From Nocardia salmonicida NBRC 13393 (GTDB lineage Bacteria; Actinomycetota; Actinomycetes; Mycobacteriales; Mycobacteriaceae), in the NCBI RefSeq assembly GCF_001613085.1, contig NZ_BDBR01000041.1, forward strand, positions 1-64,000: a stretch of DNA of 64,000 nt. Reading direction: 5' to 3'. The notes below the pieces were generated by a model. It made no database searches. It saw nothing but the letters and a program-made list of their open reading frames with translations, and was not told the DNA's origin. Made by a program: the position numbers and the translations under genes. Positions 50,207-57,769 of this stretch are shown piece by piece. How positions within the stretch are numbered: the first letter of the stretch is position 1; every line of letters begins with the position of its first letter.

Positions 50207-50328
50207 GTGAGCAGGACGGACCGGATTCGGTCGGTTATCTGGCACGACCTCAGGGTCCAGCGGGTTCGAACCCCGTGGCGGAAAGCGATTTCCGTTGTTC
50301 GGCCGTAAACACACGTCCGTCCGCTCAT
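50207..50328 (+). ncRNA. Second Y RNA, T-arm and GNRA-capped stem but no D arm
   Basis: About 120 nt. The closing helix is TGAGC (50208-50212) with GCTCA (50323-50327), a bulged A, then GGACGGAC (50214-50221) with GTCCGTCC (50315-50322). Past an internal loop, GGTCGG (50229-50234) pairs with TCGGCC (50299-50304). The apex has a hairpin GACC-TCAG-GGTC (50246-50257), a T-arm-like GCGGG-TTCGAAC-CCCGT (50260-50276) and CGGAAA-GCGA-TTTCCG (50279-50294). The 5' strand matches that of the first RNA at 18 of 21 positions. Lack of a D arm separates it from the YrlA form; many bacteria encode two Y RNAs. Confidence 0.82.
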
Positions 50329-50341
50329 CACGTCACGCCAT

Positions 50342-50360
50342 GTCCCGTTGGGTCCGGGAC
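50342..50360 (+). other. Small hairpin between the second Y RNA and the Ro60 gene
   Basis: GTCCCG (50342-50347) pairs with CGGGAC (50355-50360) around TTGGGTC. It has no T-tract, so it may be a processing or attenuation element rather than a terminator; RNA and protein gene could share a transcript. Confidence 0.4.
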
Positions 50361-50399
50361 CGAATCATCGACGCCGGTATACGTATCGGAGGGGGAACA

Positions 50400-51998
50400 A
50401 TGAATATCCTGTCGCGCATTTCTCGTCGCAGCACGCCGCAGACCCTGCCCGCCGATACCCGGCAGGTGGTCGACAATGCGGGTGGCTACGTCTTCGAGAT
50501 CACCCCGCAGGCGCGGGCGCGCCGCTTTCTCACGCTCGGAACGGAATCGGGAACTTTTTACGTCAACGCGAAGGCGTTGACGGCCGACAGTGTCGAATTC
50601 ATCGCCGAGTACGCCGCCCAGCACACCGCCGACCTCGTTCGCGAGATCATCGAGATCTCCACTTCAGGGCGTGCACCGCGCCCGAACCCTGCCCTGTTCG
50701 CGCTGGCCGCCGCCGCGTCACTCGGTGATGTCGACGGTCGCCGCGCTGCTCTCGCCGCATTGCCGCTCGTGGCGCGGACCGGCACGCACCTGTTCCTGTT
50801 CGCCGGCTACGCCGAGCAGTTCCGCGGCTGGGGTCGCGGTCTCCAGCGGGCCGTCGCGAACTGGTACCTGGACAAGCCCGTCGACGCACTGGCCTTCCAG
50901 GTGGTGAAGTACCGGCAGCGTGAGGGCTGGTCGCACCGCGACCTGCTGCGCCTGTCGCACCCGGCGACCGCCGACGACGAGCGACGCAGGTTGTTCGACT
51001 GGATCTGCGGCCGCGCACCGGAACTCGACGGTTTGGCCCTGCTCGACGGTTTCCAGCGAGCACAGAACGCACCGGTGGCGCAGGTGCCGGAGTTGGTGCG
51101 CGAGTACCGGCTCAGCTGGGAGATGCTGCCCGATGCCGCGCTGAACACCGCGCCGGTGTGGGAAGCATTGCTGGACAACGGTATTCCGCAGACGTCACTG
51201 CTCCGTCAGCTGCCACGCCTGACGCGCCTCGGCCTGCTCGATCCGCTCGGACCGCGCACCTCCGCGATCTGCGCGCAGCTCGCCGACCCGGCGCGGCTGC
51301 GCAAGGCTCGGGTACACCCGGTGTCGGTACTGATCGCGTCGCGCACCTACGCTTCCGGACGTTCGGCGCGCGGTGCGGGCACCTGGACGCCGTCGGCTCC
51401 GGTCGTCGACGCTCTCGATACCGCGTTCTACGCGGCCTTCGAGTCCGTGCGGCCGACCGGCCTGCGGCACCTGCTGGCGCTGGACGTCTCGGGTTCGATG
51501 ACGAGTGGGATCGGGGGACTGCCGATCTCGGCGCGTGAGGCCTCGGCCGCGCTCGCCCTGGTCACCGCACGCACCGAGCCGCAGCACCAGATCGTGGGGT
51601 TCACCTCGGGCGGCAAGGGGTGGCAGGGTGCGCGCGACCTGTCCCAGCTGTCGATCTCGCCGCGGCAGCGTCTCGACGACGCGGTGGGGGCGGTGTCGGG
51701 ATTGCCGTTCGGCGGCACCGACTGCTCGCTGCCGATCCTGCACGCGTTGGACAAGGGCATCGAGGTCGATGTGTTCTCGATCTACACCGACAACGAGACC
51801 TGGGCGGGTTCGGTGCACCCGCACCAGGCACTGGCCCGCTACCGCCGCGAGGTGAACCCGCGAGCCAAGCTCGTGGTGGTCGGCATGACCGCGACGAACT
51901 TCAGCATCGCCGACCCGGCGGACGCGGGCATGCTCGACGTCGCCGGATTCGATGCCGCGGTGCCGTCGCTACTGGCCGACTTCGCCACGGCCGCATAA
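50400..51998 (+). CDS. rsr: Ro60 ortholog (TROVE and VWA domain ring protein)
   Basis: A 532-residue protein. ATG 50400 follows the strong RBS GGAGGGGGAA. The N-terminal ~330 residues are the TROVE/HEAT-repeat ring that binds misfolded RNA ends and Y RNA (FEITPQARARRFLTLGTESG, then TFYVNAKALTADSVEFI; QVVKYRQREGWSHRDLLRLS). The C-terminal VWA domain has the MIDAS DVSGSM near residue 361 and the Thr/Asp elements GGTDCSLPI and YTDNETWAG. In Deinococcus the ortholog works with Y RNA and PNPase in structured-RNA decay. The two Y RNAs lie immediately upstream, probably expressed with it. Confidence 0.95.
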   Translation: MNILSRISRRSTPQTLPADTRQVVDNAGGYVFEITPQARARRFLTLGTESGTFYVNAKALTADSVEFIAEYAAQHTADLVREIIEISTSGRAPRPNPALFALAAAASLGDVDGRRAALAALPLVARTGTHLFLFAGYAEQFRGWGRGLQRAVANWYLDKPVDALAFQVVKYRQREGWSHRDLLRLSHPATADDERRRLFDWICGRAPELDGLALLDGFQRAQNAPVAQVPELVREYRLSWEMLPDAALNTAPVWEALLDNGIPQTSLLRQLPRLTRLGLLDPLGPRTSAICAQLADPARLRKARVHPVSVLIASRTYASGRSARGAGTWTPSAPVVDALDTAFYAAFESVRPTGLRHLLALDVSGSMTSGIGGLPISAREASAALALVTARTEPQHQIVGFTSGGKGWQGARDLSQLSISPRQRLDDAVGAVSGLPFGGTDCSLPILHALDKGIEVDVFSIYTDNETWAGSVHPHQALARYRREVNPRAKLVVVGMTATNFSIADPADAGMLDVAGFDAAVPSLLADFATAA

Positions 51999-52007
51999 GA
52001 AATCGGA

Positions 52008-52043
52008 GCCGCCGCGACCTCGTTGTCGCGGCGGCGCCTTTTT
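52008..52043 (+). terminator. Intrinsic terminator after the Ro60 gene
   Basis: GCCGCCGCGAC (52008-52018) pairs with GTCGCGGCGGC (52025-52035) around CTCGTT and is followed by GCC and TTTTT. This is the clearest Rho-independent terminator in the window. Confidence 0.9.
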
Positions 52044-52061
52044 CTCGCGCGAAGGGTTCCG

Positions 52062-53165
52062 TCAGGGGGCGACAGAGGACCAATCGGCGAAACCTGTCGG
52101 GTCGTGGCGGCCCATGGAGGCGTGTTCGAACAGGCCCCAGCCTTCGGCGTCACCGCAGCGGGCATAGCCGATGTGGTCGATCACGCCGTAGGGGGTGCGG
52201 GCCTTGATCGCGGGGTCGGTGAGGTCGTAGGCGCTCGACAGCGACCAGTTCTCGCCCATCCATCGGCCGTGGGTCCAGTCGGGGTCGGCGCCGTAGCCAC
52301 AGCCCACGTGCAGGGCGATACCGGGGCGCGATTCGACCTCGACCTCGAGCGGTTTGCCGTCGGGCGTGGTCATGTCCAGCCGCACCGACTTCGGGTGCCG
52401 GGTGCCGGGCTCGTAGGTCCAGTGCATGCGGGGCCAGCCCAGCTGTTCCTTGCGGCCGTCGTTCCAGATCCGGACCGCGTTGTTGAGCGTGCGGGTGCCG
52501 TCCGGTTCCTCCTGGACGATCACCACGATCGAGAAGTCCTGGAACCGCAGCGGCGCGTACAGCCACCAGAAACCGTCCATGCCGGTGGGTCGACCGGCGG
52601 GTTCCGGCTCACCGGAGGGCCGGATGCCCCAGGATCGGTCGCGGCTGCCGGTCCACACCGCGGGATCGACGGTGTAGTCGATGCCGTCGACGGCGAGAGT
52701 GCCTGCCCACGAACCCGATTGGGCGAAGCGGGAGGCCTCGATCATCGGCTTGGTGCCGGACAGGATCAGGTGCGGCTGCTCTTGCACGGCGGGCTGCGCA
52801 CCGGTCCAGGTCAGATCGAAAGCGAGATCGTCGTGCTCACAGACCAGGCGCAGTTTCTGGAGCGGCTCGATCACCTCGATTCGGTAGCCACCGACGGCGG
52901 TGTTCAGATCACGCGAGGTGAGCGCGTCGGAGAAACGGACGCTGCGCTGGGCGTCACCGTGGCGCACCACCGCGAAAGCGTCGACCACACCGAGGTTCGG
53001 GTACACGCCGAACCCGGTGATCAGCATCGCGTCGCCTGCGGGGTCGAAGGCGTTGAAGTAATAGCGGTCGTAGAAGTTCCGGTCGCTGGTGGCCACCCTG
53101 GCCAGCGACAGCGGGGTCTGATGGACCGGGTATTCGTCCAGGGGTACGGGCATGATCGCGCGCAT
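52062..53165 (-). CDS. AttH/carotenoid-hydratase-like (DUF7064/DUF7065-type) protein
   Basis: A 367-residue protein. ATG 53165 is chosen because it follows the phosphotransferase stop (53168) by two bases. Beta-rich blocks (YYFNAFDPAGDAMLITGFGV; DLTWTGAQPAVQEQPHLILS; DGFWWLYAPLRFQDFSIVVI; RSWGIRP) resemble the two-lobed lipocalin-like fold of AttH and hydroxyneurosporene synthase proteins. The RDRSWG motif and the paired Trp residues fit that group. No signal peptide is seen. Tight linkage to a phosphotransferase recurs in mycolic-acid actinomycetes; the substrate of the pair is unknown. Confidence 0.68.
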   Translation of the reverse strand: MRAIMPVPLDEYPVHQTPLSLARVATSDRNFYDRYYFNAFDPAGDAMLITGFGVYPNLGVVDAFAVVRHGDAQRSVRFSDALTSRDLNTAVGGYRIEVIEPLQKLRLVCEHDDLAFDLTWTGAQPAVQEQPHLILSGTKPMIEASRFAQSGSWAGTLAVDGIDYTVDPAVWTGSRDRSWGIRPSGEPEPAGRPTGMDGFWWLYAPLRFQDFSIVVIVQEEPDGTRTLNNAVRIWNDGRKEQLGWPRMHWTYEPGTRHPKSVRLDMTTPDGKPLEVEVESRPGIALHVGCGYGADPDWTHGRWMGENWSLSSAYDLTDPAIKARTPYGVIDHIGYARCGDAEGWGLFEHASMGRHDPTGFADWSSVAP

Positions 53166-53167
53166 CG

Positions 53168-54292
53168 TCAGTCCCATTCGTAGGTGCCGTCGAGCAGCGC
53201 CTCGAGGCTGAGGCGATGCATCACGTAGTCGTCGAGTTCGGCGGGCACGGTGTCCTCGCCGAAATGGATCATCCGGCACTTGATCCTGGCCATCACGATC
53301 GCGTGCCGCAGCGCGGCGTAGACGATGTAGAAGTCCAGATCGCGGACCGAATGTCCGGTCAGTTCCTCGTATTTCGCCACCACGGCGTCGCGGCGAAGGA
53401 AGTCCGCGAGGCCGGGTTGATCGAAGCGGGTCGCGATGTCCTGGAAGAACCTGTGGATGAAGATGGTCCAGCCCAGATCGAGTTCACGTGGCGCCAAGGT
53501 CGCCATCTCCCAGTCGAGCACCGCCGTCGGGGTGAAGCCTTCGAACAGGATGTTGCCGGGGCGGGCGTCGCCCCAGTTCAGCACCTCGGGACCGGGATCG
53601 GCCGGCCAGTTGGCCTCGAGCCAGTCGAACGTTCGCTCGATCAGCGGCACCTCGACGTCGTGGTCGGTCAGTGCCCACTTGTACCAGGCGCGCTGGGCCT
53701 CGAAATGCCTGCGCAGCGCGGTTCCCTCGCCATCGAGCAACGGGAAGCGCTCGGCTACCTCGTCGATGGCGTGCACCTGCGCGATCACCTCGACGGTCGC
53801 GTCCGCTATCAGCTCGCGCTCATCGGCGGTGGCGTCGAACAGCCAGCCGAAGAACACGTAGGGCGGATTGTCCGACGGCGCCCTGCCCTCGACCCGCTCC
53901 ATCACGAGGAAGGGCGAGCCGAACACGGAGTCATCGAGTTCGAGCCAGCGCAGTGGTGGGACGGCGACCTCGGAGGCCGCGGCGACACCGGCCATCACCT
54001 GGTACTGCATGGCCAGGTCGTACGACTCGAACACCGGGAACGAGCTGTCCTCCGGCGCCATCCGGATGACGAAGGAGCCCTGTTCGGTGCCGCCGCCCGC
54101 CGACCACTCGGCGTCGAACAAGATGGTGGTGCTGGACATGCCGCCGCTGGACGGCTTGCTCAAATTGCTGACCGCCACGTCGCCGCCGACCTTGTCGGTC
54201 AGCCATCGCGTCAGCTGTCCGGCGAGCTCGTCCAGATCACGCTCGTTGACCGTGAGCGACACTCGAGCGGCGGGATCCTGATCTTCGGACAT
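53168..54292 (-). CDS. Phosphotransferase family protein (APH/choline-kinase fold)
   Basis: A 374-residue APH-fold kinase from ATG 54292. The nucleotide region has SSGGMSSTTILFDAEW and SFVIRMAP (Lys replaced by Arg). LVMERVEGRAPSDNPPYVFF is the hinge. The catalytic loop is NWGDARPGNILFEGFTPTAV, with Asp and Asn in place, and the metal Asp is in VLDWEMATLAPRELDLGWTI. It resembles acyl-CoA-dehydrogenase-associated (ACAD10-like) phosphotransferases of actinomycetes more than resistance enzymes. First gene of a two-gene operon with the AttH-like protein. Confidence 0.85.
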   Translation of the reverse strand: MSEDQDPAARVSLTVNERDLDELAGQLTRWLTDKVGGDVAVSNLSKPSSGGMSSTTILFDAEWSAGGGTEQGSFVIRMAPEDSSFPVFESYDLAMQYQVMAGVAAASEVAVPPLRWLELDDSVFGSPFLVMERVEGRAPSDNPPYVFFGWLFDATADERELIADATVEVIAQVHAIDEVAERFPLLDGEGTALRRHFEAQRAWYKWALTDHDVEVPLIERTFDWLEANWPADPGPEVLNWGDARPGNILFEGFTPTAVLDWEMATLAPRELDLGWTIFIHRFFQDIATRFDQPGLADFLRRDAVVAKYEELTGHSVRDLDFYIVYAALRHAIVMARIKCRMIHFGEDTVPAELDDYVMHRLSLEALLDGTYEWD

Positions 54293-54485
54293 CTGTGCTG
54301 GCTCCCCTGTCGACAAAACTGTAACGTGTGTCACTTCTGGGTACCCGAAGACTATCCGAAATGTAAGTGCGGCGTCGGTGAGTGGGATTCAGGTTGACAG
54401 GGTAAAGATCAGGGTTTTCCCGGACGCGCTCGGTGGGGGATGCCGATTAGCTTCGGTAACAAAGAATCTCGACGGGGAGGTACGG

Positions 54486-55841
54486 GTGTCTGTAGTGACC
54501 ACGGAGCGCACGCACGATGAAGTCGCGAGCGCGCCACCCTCTACTCCGAGCTGGCATCCGGTCACCCGGCTCGCGTTCCGGTTCAGCGTCGCCTATCTCG
54601 GTTTGTTCTGTCTGTGGATGGCTCAGGTCACCTTCGTTTTCCTCGGCGTCTTCGCGCTGTCGTTGCCCGAGGAGGCCATGCTCTGGCAGATGCTCGCGCT
54701 CGAGCCGGTGAGCGCCTGGATCGGTGAGCACGTGTTCGGGGTCGAGGCCGAGCTGGCCATGACTGGTAGTGGTGACCAGGCGGCGATCTGGATTCAATGT
54801 GGCCTCGTGTTGATTGTCGCGGTGCTGATCACCGTTGTGTGGTCGGTGCTCGATCGGCGCAGGCGTGCGTATCCACGGCTGCTGAGCTGGTTCCTCACCG
54901 CGTTGCGGTTGTTCGTCGGCGGGCAGATGCTGTTCTACGGTTTCGCGAAGCTGATCCCTACGCAGATGCCGGAACCCTCGCTGATCGCCCTGCTCACTCG
55001 CGTCGGTGATCTGACGCCGATGGCGATGTTGTGGACGCAAGTGGGATCCTCGCCCGCCTACGAGATCGCGTTGGGTACGGCCGAAGTGCTCGCCGGGTTG
55101 CTGCTGTTCTGGCCACGCACGGCGACGCTGGGCGCCATGCTGAGCGTGATCAGCATGGCGCAGGTGTTCCTGCTCAACCTCACCTACGACGTCCCGGTGA
55201 AGATGCTGTCCGGGCATCTGCTGCTGATGGGGCTGGTACTGCTGGCCCCGCAGGCTCGCCGGATGATGAATTTCCTCGTACTGGAACGAGACTCGGAACC
55301 GGCCGTGCAGCCGCCGCTGTTCAGGTCCGAGCGTGCGAATCGGTGGGCCACCGTGGCGCAGGTCGCGGTGGGGCTGTGGATCACCGTGGGGATGATCTAC
55401 GCCGGCGTGGAGAGCTGGCGTGAATACGGCGGCGGCGCACCGAAACCCGAGCTCTACGGCATCTGGGAAGTCAGCGAGTTCAGCATCGAGGGTGCCCCGA
55501 TCCCGCCGCTCACCACCGATCCGGTGCGCTGGCAACGCCTCGTCATCGACATCGGCACGGCGGGCTACCAGCGGATGGACGACACGATCGTGCCGGTGCT
55601 GGCCACGACCGACCTGGCGGCGAACACGATGACGCTCGCCGCCGCACCCACCGGCCCGGACCGGACCCCCGCGCCGTACGCGACATTCACCGTCGACCAT
55701 CCCTCGGCCGACAAGCTGACCCTGCGCGGCGAACTCGACGGCCGACCCACGACGGTCACCCTCGATCGCGTCGACCTCGAGCGATTCCCGTTGCGCGGCA
55801 CGAACTTCCGCTGGGTGCAGAACCAGCCGAATTTCGGCTGA
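54486..55841 (+). CDS. DoxX family membrane protein with C-terminal beta domain
   Basis: A 451-residue protein; GTG 54486 follows the RBS GGGGAGG. Membrane helices appear at about 25-50, 95-115, 130-155 and 170-275. LRLFVGGQMLFYGFAKLIPT and QVGSSPAYEIALGTAEVLAG, then LLLFWPRTATLGAMLSVISM, match the DoxX four-helix core. A membrane helix near 310 is followed by about 120 residues of soluble, beta-rich sequence (PELYGIWEVSEFSIEGAPIP; TLRGELDGRPTTVTLDRVDL) of unknown role, probably extracytoplasmic. It is divergent from the phosphotransferase gene. Confidence 0.78.
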   Translation: MSVVTTERTHDEVASAPPSTPSWHPVTRLAFRFSVAYLGLFCLWMAQVTFVFLGVFALSLPEEAMLWQMLALEPVSAWIGEHVFGVEAELAMTGSGDQAAIWIQCGLVLIVAVLITVVWSVLDRRRRAYPRLLSWFLTALRLFVGGQMLFYGFAKLIPTQMPEPSLIALLTRVGDLTPMAMLWTQVGSSPAYEIALGTAEVLAGLLLFWPRTATLGAMLSVISMAQVFLLNLTYDVPVKMLSGHLLLMGLVLLAPQARRMMNFLVLERDSEPAVQPPLFRSERANRWATVAQVAVGLWITVGMIYAGVESWREYGGGAPKPELYGIWEVSEFSIEGAPIPPLTTDPVRWQRLVIDIGTAGYQRMDDTIVPVLATTDLAANTMTLAAAPTGPDRTPAPYATFTVDHPSADKLTLRGELDGRPTTVTLDRVDLERFPLRGTNFRWVQNQPNFG

Positions 55842-55851
55842 GATCGACCGG

Positions 55852-56298
55852 CTAGACCGCGCCGATGTCCTCGAACCACAGATCGGGGCGGTCGGCGACG
55901 AACTCGCTCATCAGCGACACACAGCGCGGATCGTCGAGCACGAGCACCCGGACTCCGTGTTCGGCGAGCCAGTCGTGCCCGCCGTGGAAGGTCCGCGCCT
56001 CGCCGATGATCACGGTGCCGATGCCGAACTGGCGCACCAATCCGCTGCAGTACCAGCACGGGGACAGGGTGGTGACCATGATCGTCGTGCGGTAGTCGCG
56101 GCGACGGCCCGCGGCGCGGAAAGCGTCGGTTTCGGCGTGGACGCTCGGATCGTCGTTCTGTACGCGGCGGTTGTGGCCGCGGCCCAGCAGGGTGCCGTCG
56201 GCATCGAACAGGGCCGCGCCGATCGGGATGCCGCCCTCGGCCAGACCCTGGAGGGCTTCGTCGTAGGCGATGTCGAGGAGTACCTCCGGCTGGGTCAT
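55852..56298 (-). CDS. Nucleoside/cytosine deaminase
   Basis: A 148-residue zinc deaminase of the CDA superfamily from ATG 56298. The zinc and catalytic residues are seen in PSVHAETDAFRAAG (His and Glu of HAE) and LSPCWYCSGLVRQFGIG (PCxxC). The opening ALQGLAEGGIPIGAALFDAD and the C-terminal DRPDLWFEDIGAV, which contacts substrate in yeast cytosine deaminase, favour a cytosine-type deaminase over TadA or cytidine deaminase. It is convergent with the DoxX gene and divergent from the SUMT gene. Confidence 0.85.
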   Translation of the reverse strand: MTQPEVLLDIAYDEALQGLAEGGIPIGAALFDADGTLLGRGHNRRVQNDDPSVHAETDAFRAAGRRRDYRTTIMVTTLSPCWYCSGLVRQFGIGTVIIGEARTFHGGHDWLAEHGVRVLVLDDPRCVSLMSEFVADRPDLWFEDIGAV

Positions 56299-56473
56299 AG
56301 TCTCCACTGTCCTGCCTGCTCGCCGGGTGGGCAACGCGGATCGCCGATCGAGAGCGGCGAACGCGGGAGATCTTTCCTCGAGACCGGCCTCGAGGCGAAG
56401 ATCGTGGATCGGCGGTGCGCCTGTCGGCGGGTGCGTTCGGGCCGCACCGAGCCAGGAACTAGGCTCCGACACT

Positions 56474-57715
56474 GTGCCGAACACCGCTGACACCGCATCG
56501 ACCCCGCCCGCAGGCGACCCGAACTACCTGGTCGGGCTCGATCTGCGTGGCCGCAGAGTAGTCGTCGTCGGCGGCGGAACCGTTGCCCAGCGCAGACTGG
56601 GGCTGCTCGTGGCCTCGGGCGCGGATGTGCACGTGATCAGCCGAGTAGTCACCCCGGCTGTCGAGGGGATGGCTACGGCGGGGCAAATCGGCGTCGAACT
56701 ACGCGCCTACGCCGACGGCGATCTCGACGGCGCCTGGTACGCGATGGCCTGCACCGACGAACCCGAGACCAATGCCGCCGTGGTCGCCGAAGCCACCGCC
56801 AAGCGCATCTTCTGCGTCCGCGCCGATATCGCCCGTGACGGCACCGCGGTCACCCCCGCGACCGCCCGCTACGACGGACTGTCGCTCGGCGTGCTTGCCG
56901 GTGGCGAACACCGTCGCTCGGCCGCGGTGCGCAACGGCCTGCTCGAAGCGCTGCAATCCGGTGTGGTGACCGACGATTCGGAACCGGTGACCCCCGGCGT
57001 CGCGCTCGTCGGCGGCGGCCCCGGCGATCCCGACCTGATCACCGTGCGTGGTCGCAGGCTCCTCGCCCGCGCCGATCTGGTCGTCGCCGATCGGCTCGCC
57101 CCGCCGGAACTGCTCGCCGAACTGGGCCCGCACGTCGAGGTGATCGACGCCGCGAAGATCCCGTACGGCCGGTCGATGGCGCAGGAAGCGATCAACCTCG
57201 CCTTGGTCGAGGGTTTCAAGGCGGGCAAGTTCGTGGTGCGGCTCAAGGGCGGCGACCCGTATGTGTTCGGTCGTGGGTACGAGGAACTCGAGGCGTGCAC
57301 CGCGGCCGGTATCCCGGTGACGGTGGTGCCCGGCGTGACCAGTCCGATCTCGGTGCCCGGCGCGGCCGGCATCCCGGTGACCCATCGCGGGGTGACCCAC
57401 GAGTTCGTCGTCGTGAGCGGACACGTCGCCCCCGAGCACCCCGATTCGCTGGTCGACTGGTCGGCGCTGGCCAAGCTGCGCGGCACCATCGTGCTGATGA
57501 TGGCGGTCGAGCGGATCGACAAGTTCGCCGCCGCGCTGCTGGAAGGCGGGCGACCGTCCGATACCCCGGCCGCGGTCATCCAGGAGGGCACCCTGCGCAC
57601 CCAGCGGGTGGTGCGCGCCGACCTCGCCACGGTCGCCGACCGGGTAAAGGAAGAGGGCATCCGGCCGCCCGCGATCATCGTCATCGGCCCCACGGCGGGC
57701 TTCGGGCTGGACTAG
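56474..57715 (+). CDS. cobA: Uroporphyrinogen-III C-methyltransferase fused to a CysG-N siroheme domain
   Basis: A 413-residue protein from GTG 56474. The N-terminal ~150 residues are the precorrin-2 dehydrogenase/ferrochelatase-type domain (LVGLDLRGRRVVVVGGGTVA, then QRRLGLLVASGADVHVISRV). The C-terminal SUMT domain has VALVGGGPGDPDLITVRGRR, VVADRLAPPELL and VVRLKGGDPYVFGRGYEELE, then GIPVTVVPGVTSPISVPGAA. It makes precorrin-2 for cobalamin and siroheme. M. tuberculosis CysG (Rv2847c) has the same fusion and lies directly next to cobB; here about 6.5 kb of other genes intervene. Confidence 0.93.
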   Translation: MPNTADTASTPPAGDPNYLVGLDLRGRRVVVVGGGTVAQRRLGLLVASGADVHVISRVVTPAVEGMATAGQIGVELRAYADGDLDGAWYAMACTDEPETNAAVVAEATAKRIFCVRADIARDGTAVTPATARYDGLSLGVLAGGEHRRSAAVRNGLLEALQSGVVTDDSEPVTPGVALVGGGPGDPDLITVRGRRLLARADLVVADRLAPPELLAELGPHVEVIDAAKIPYGRSMAQEAINLALVEGFKAGKFVVRLKGGDPYVFGRGYEELEACTAAGIPVTVVPGVTSPISVPGAAGIPVTHRGVTHEFVVVSGHVAPEHPDSLVDWSALAKLRGTIVLMMAVERIDKFAAALLEGGRPSDTPAAVIQEGTLRTQRVVRADLATVADRVKEEGIRPPAIIVIGPTAGFGLD

Positions 57716-57769
57716 CTTCGCGGGCCGCGCGCCCTCGGGCTGCCGTCGTGCCAATTACACTGCCTCGTT

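Noticed and set aside
50230..50290. Second tRNA 3' half (GGGTTCGAACCCC)
   Set aside because: There is no D arm, anticodon arm or acceptor 5' strand around it; it is part of the second Y RNA, with its own closing helix.
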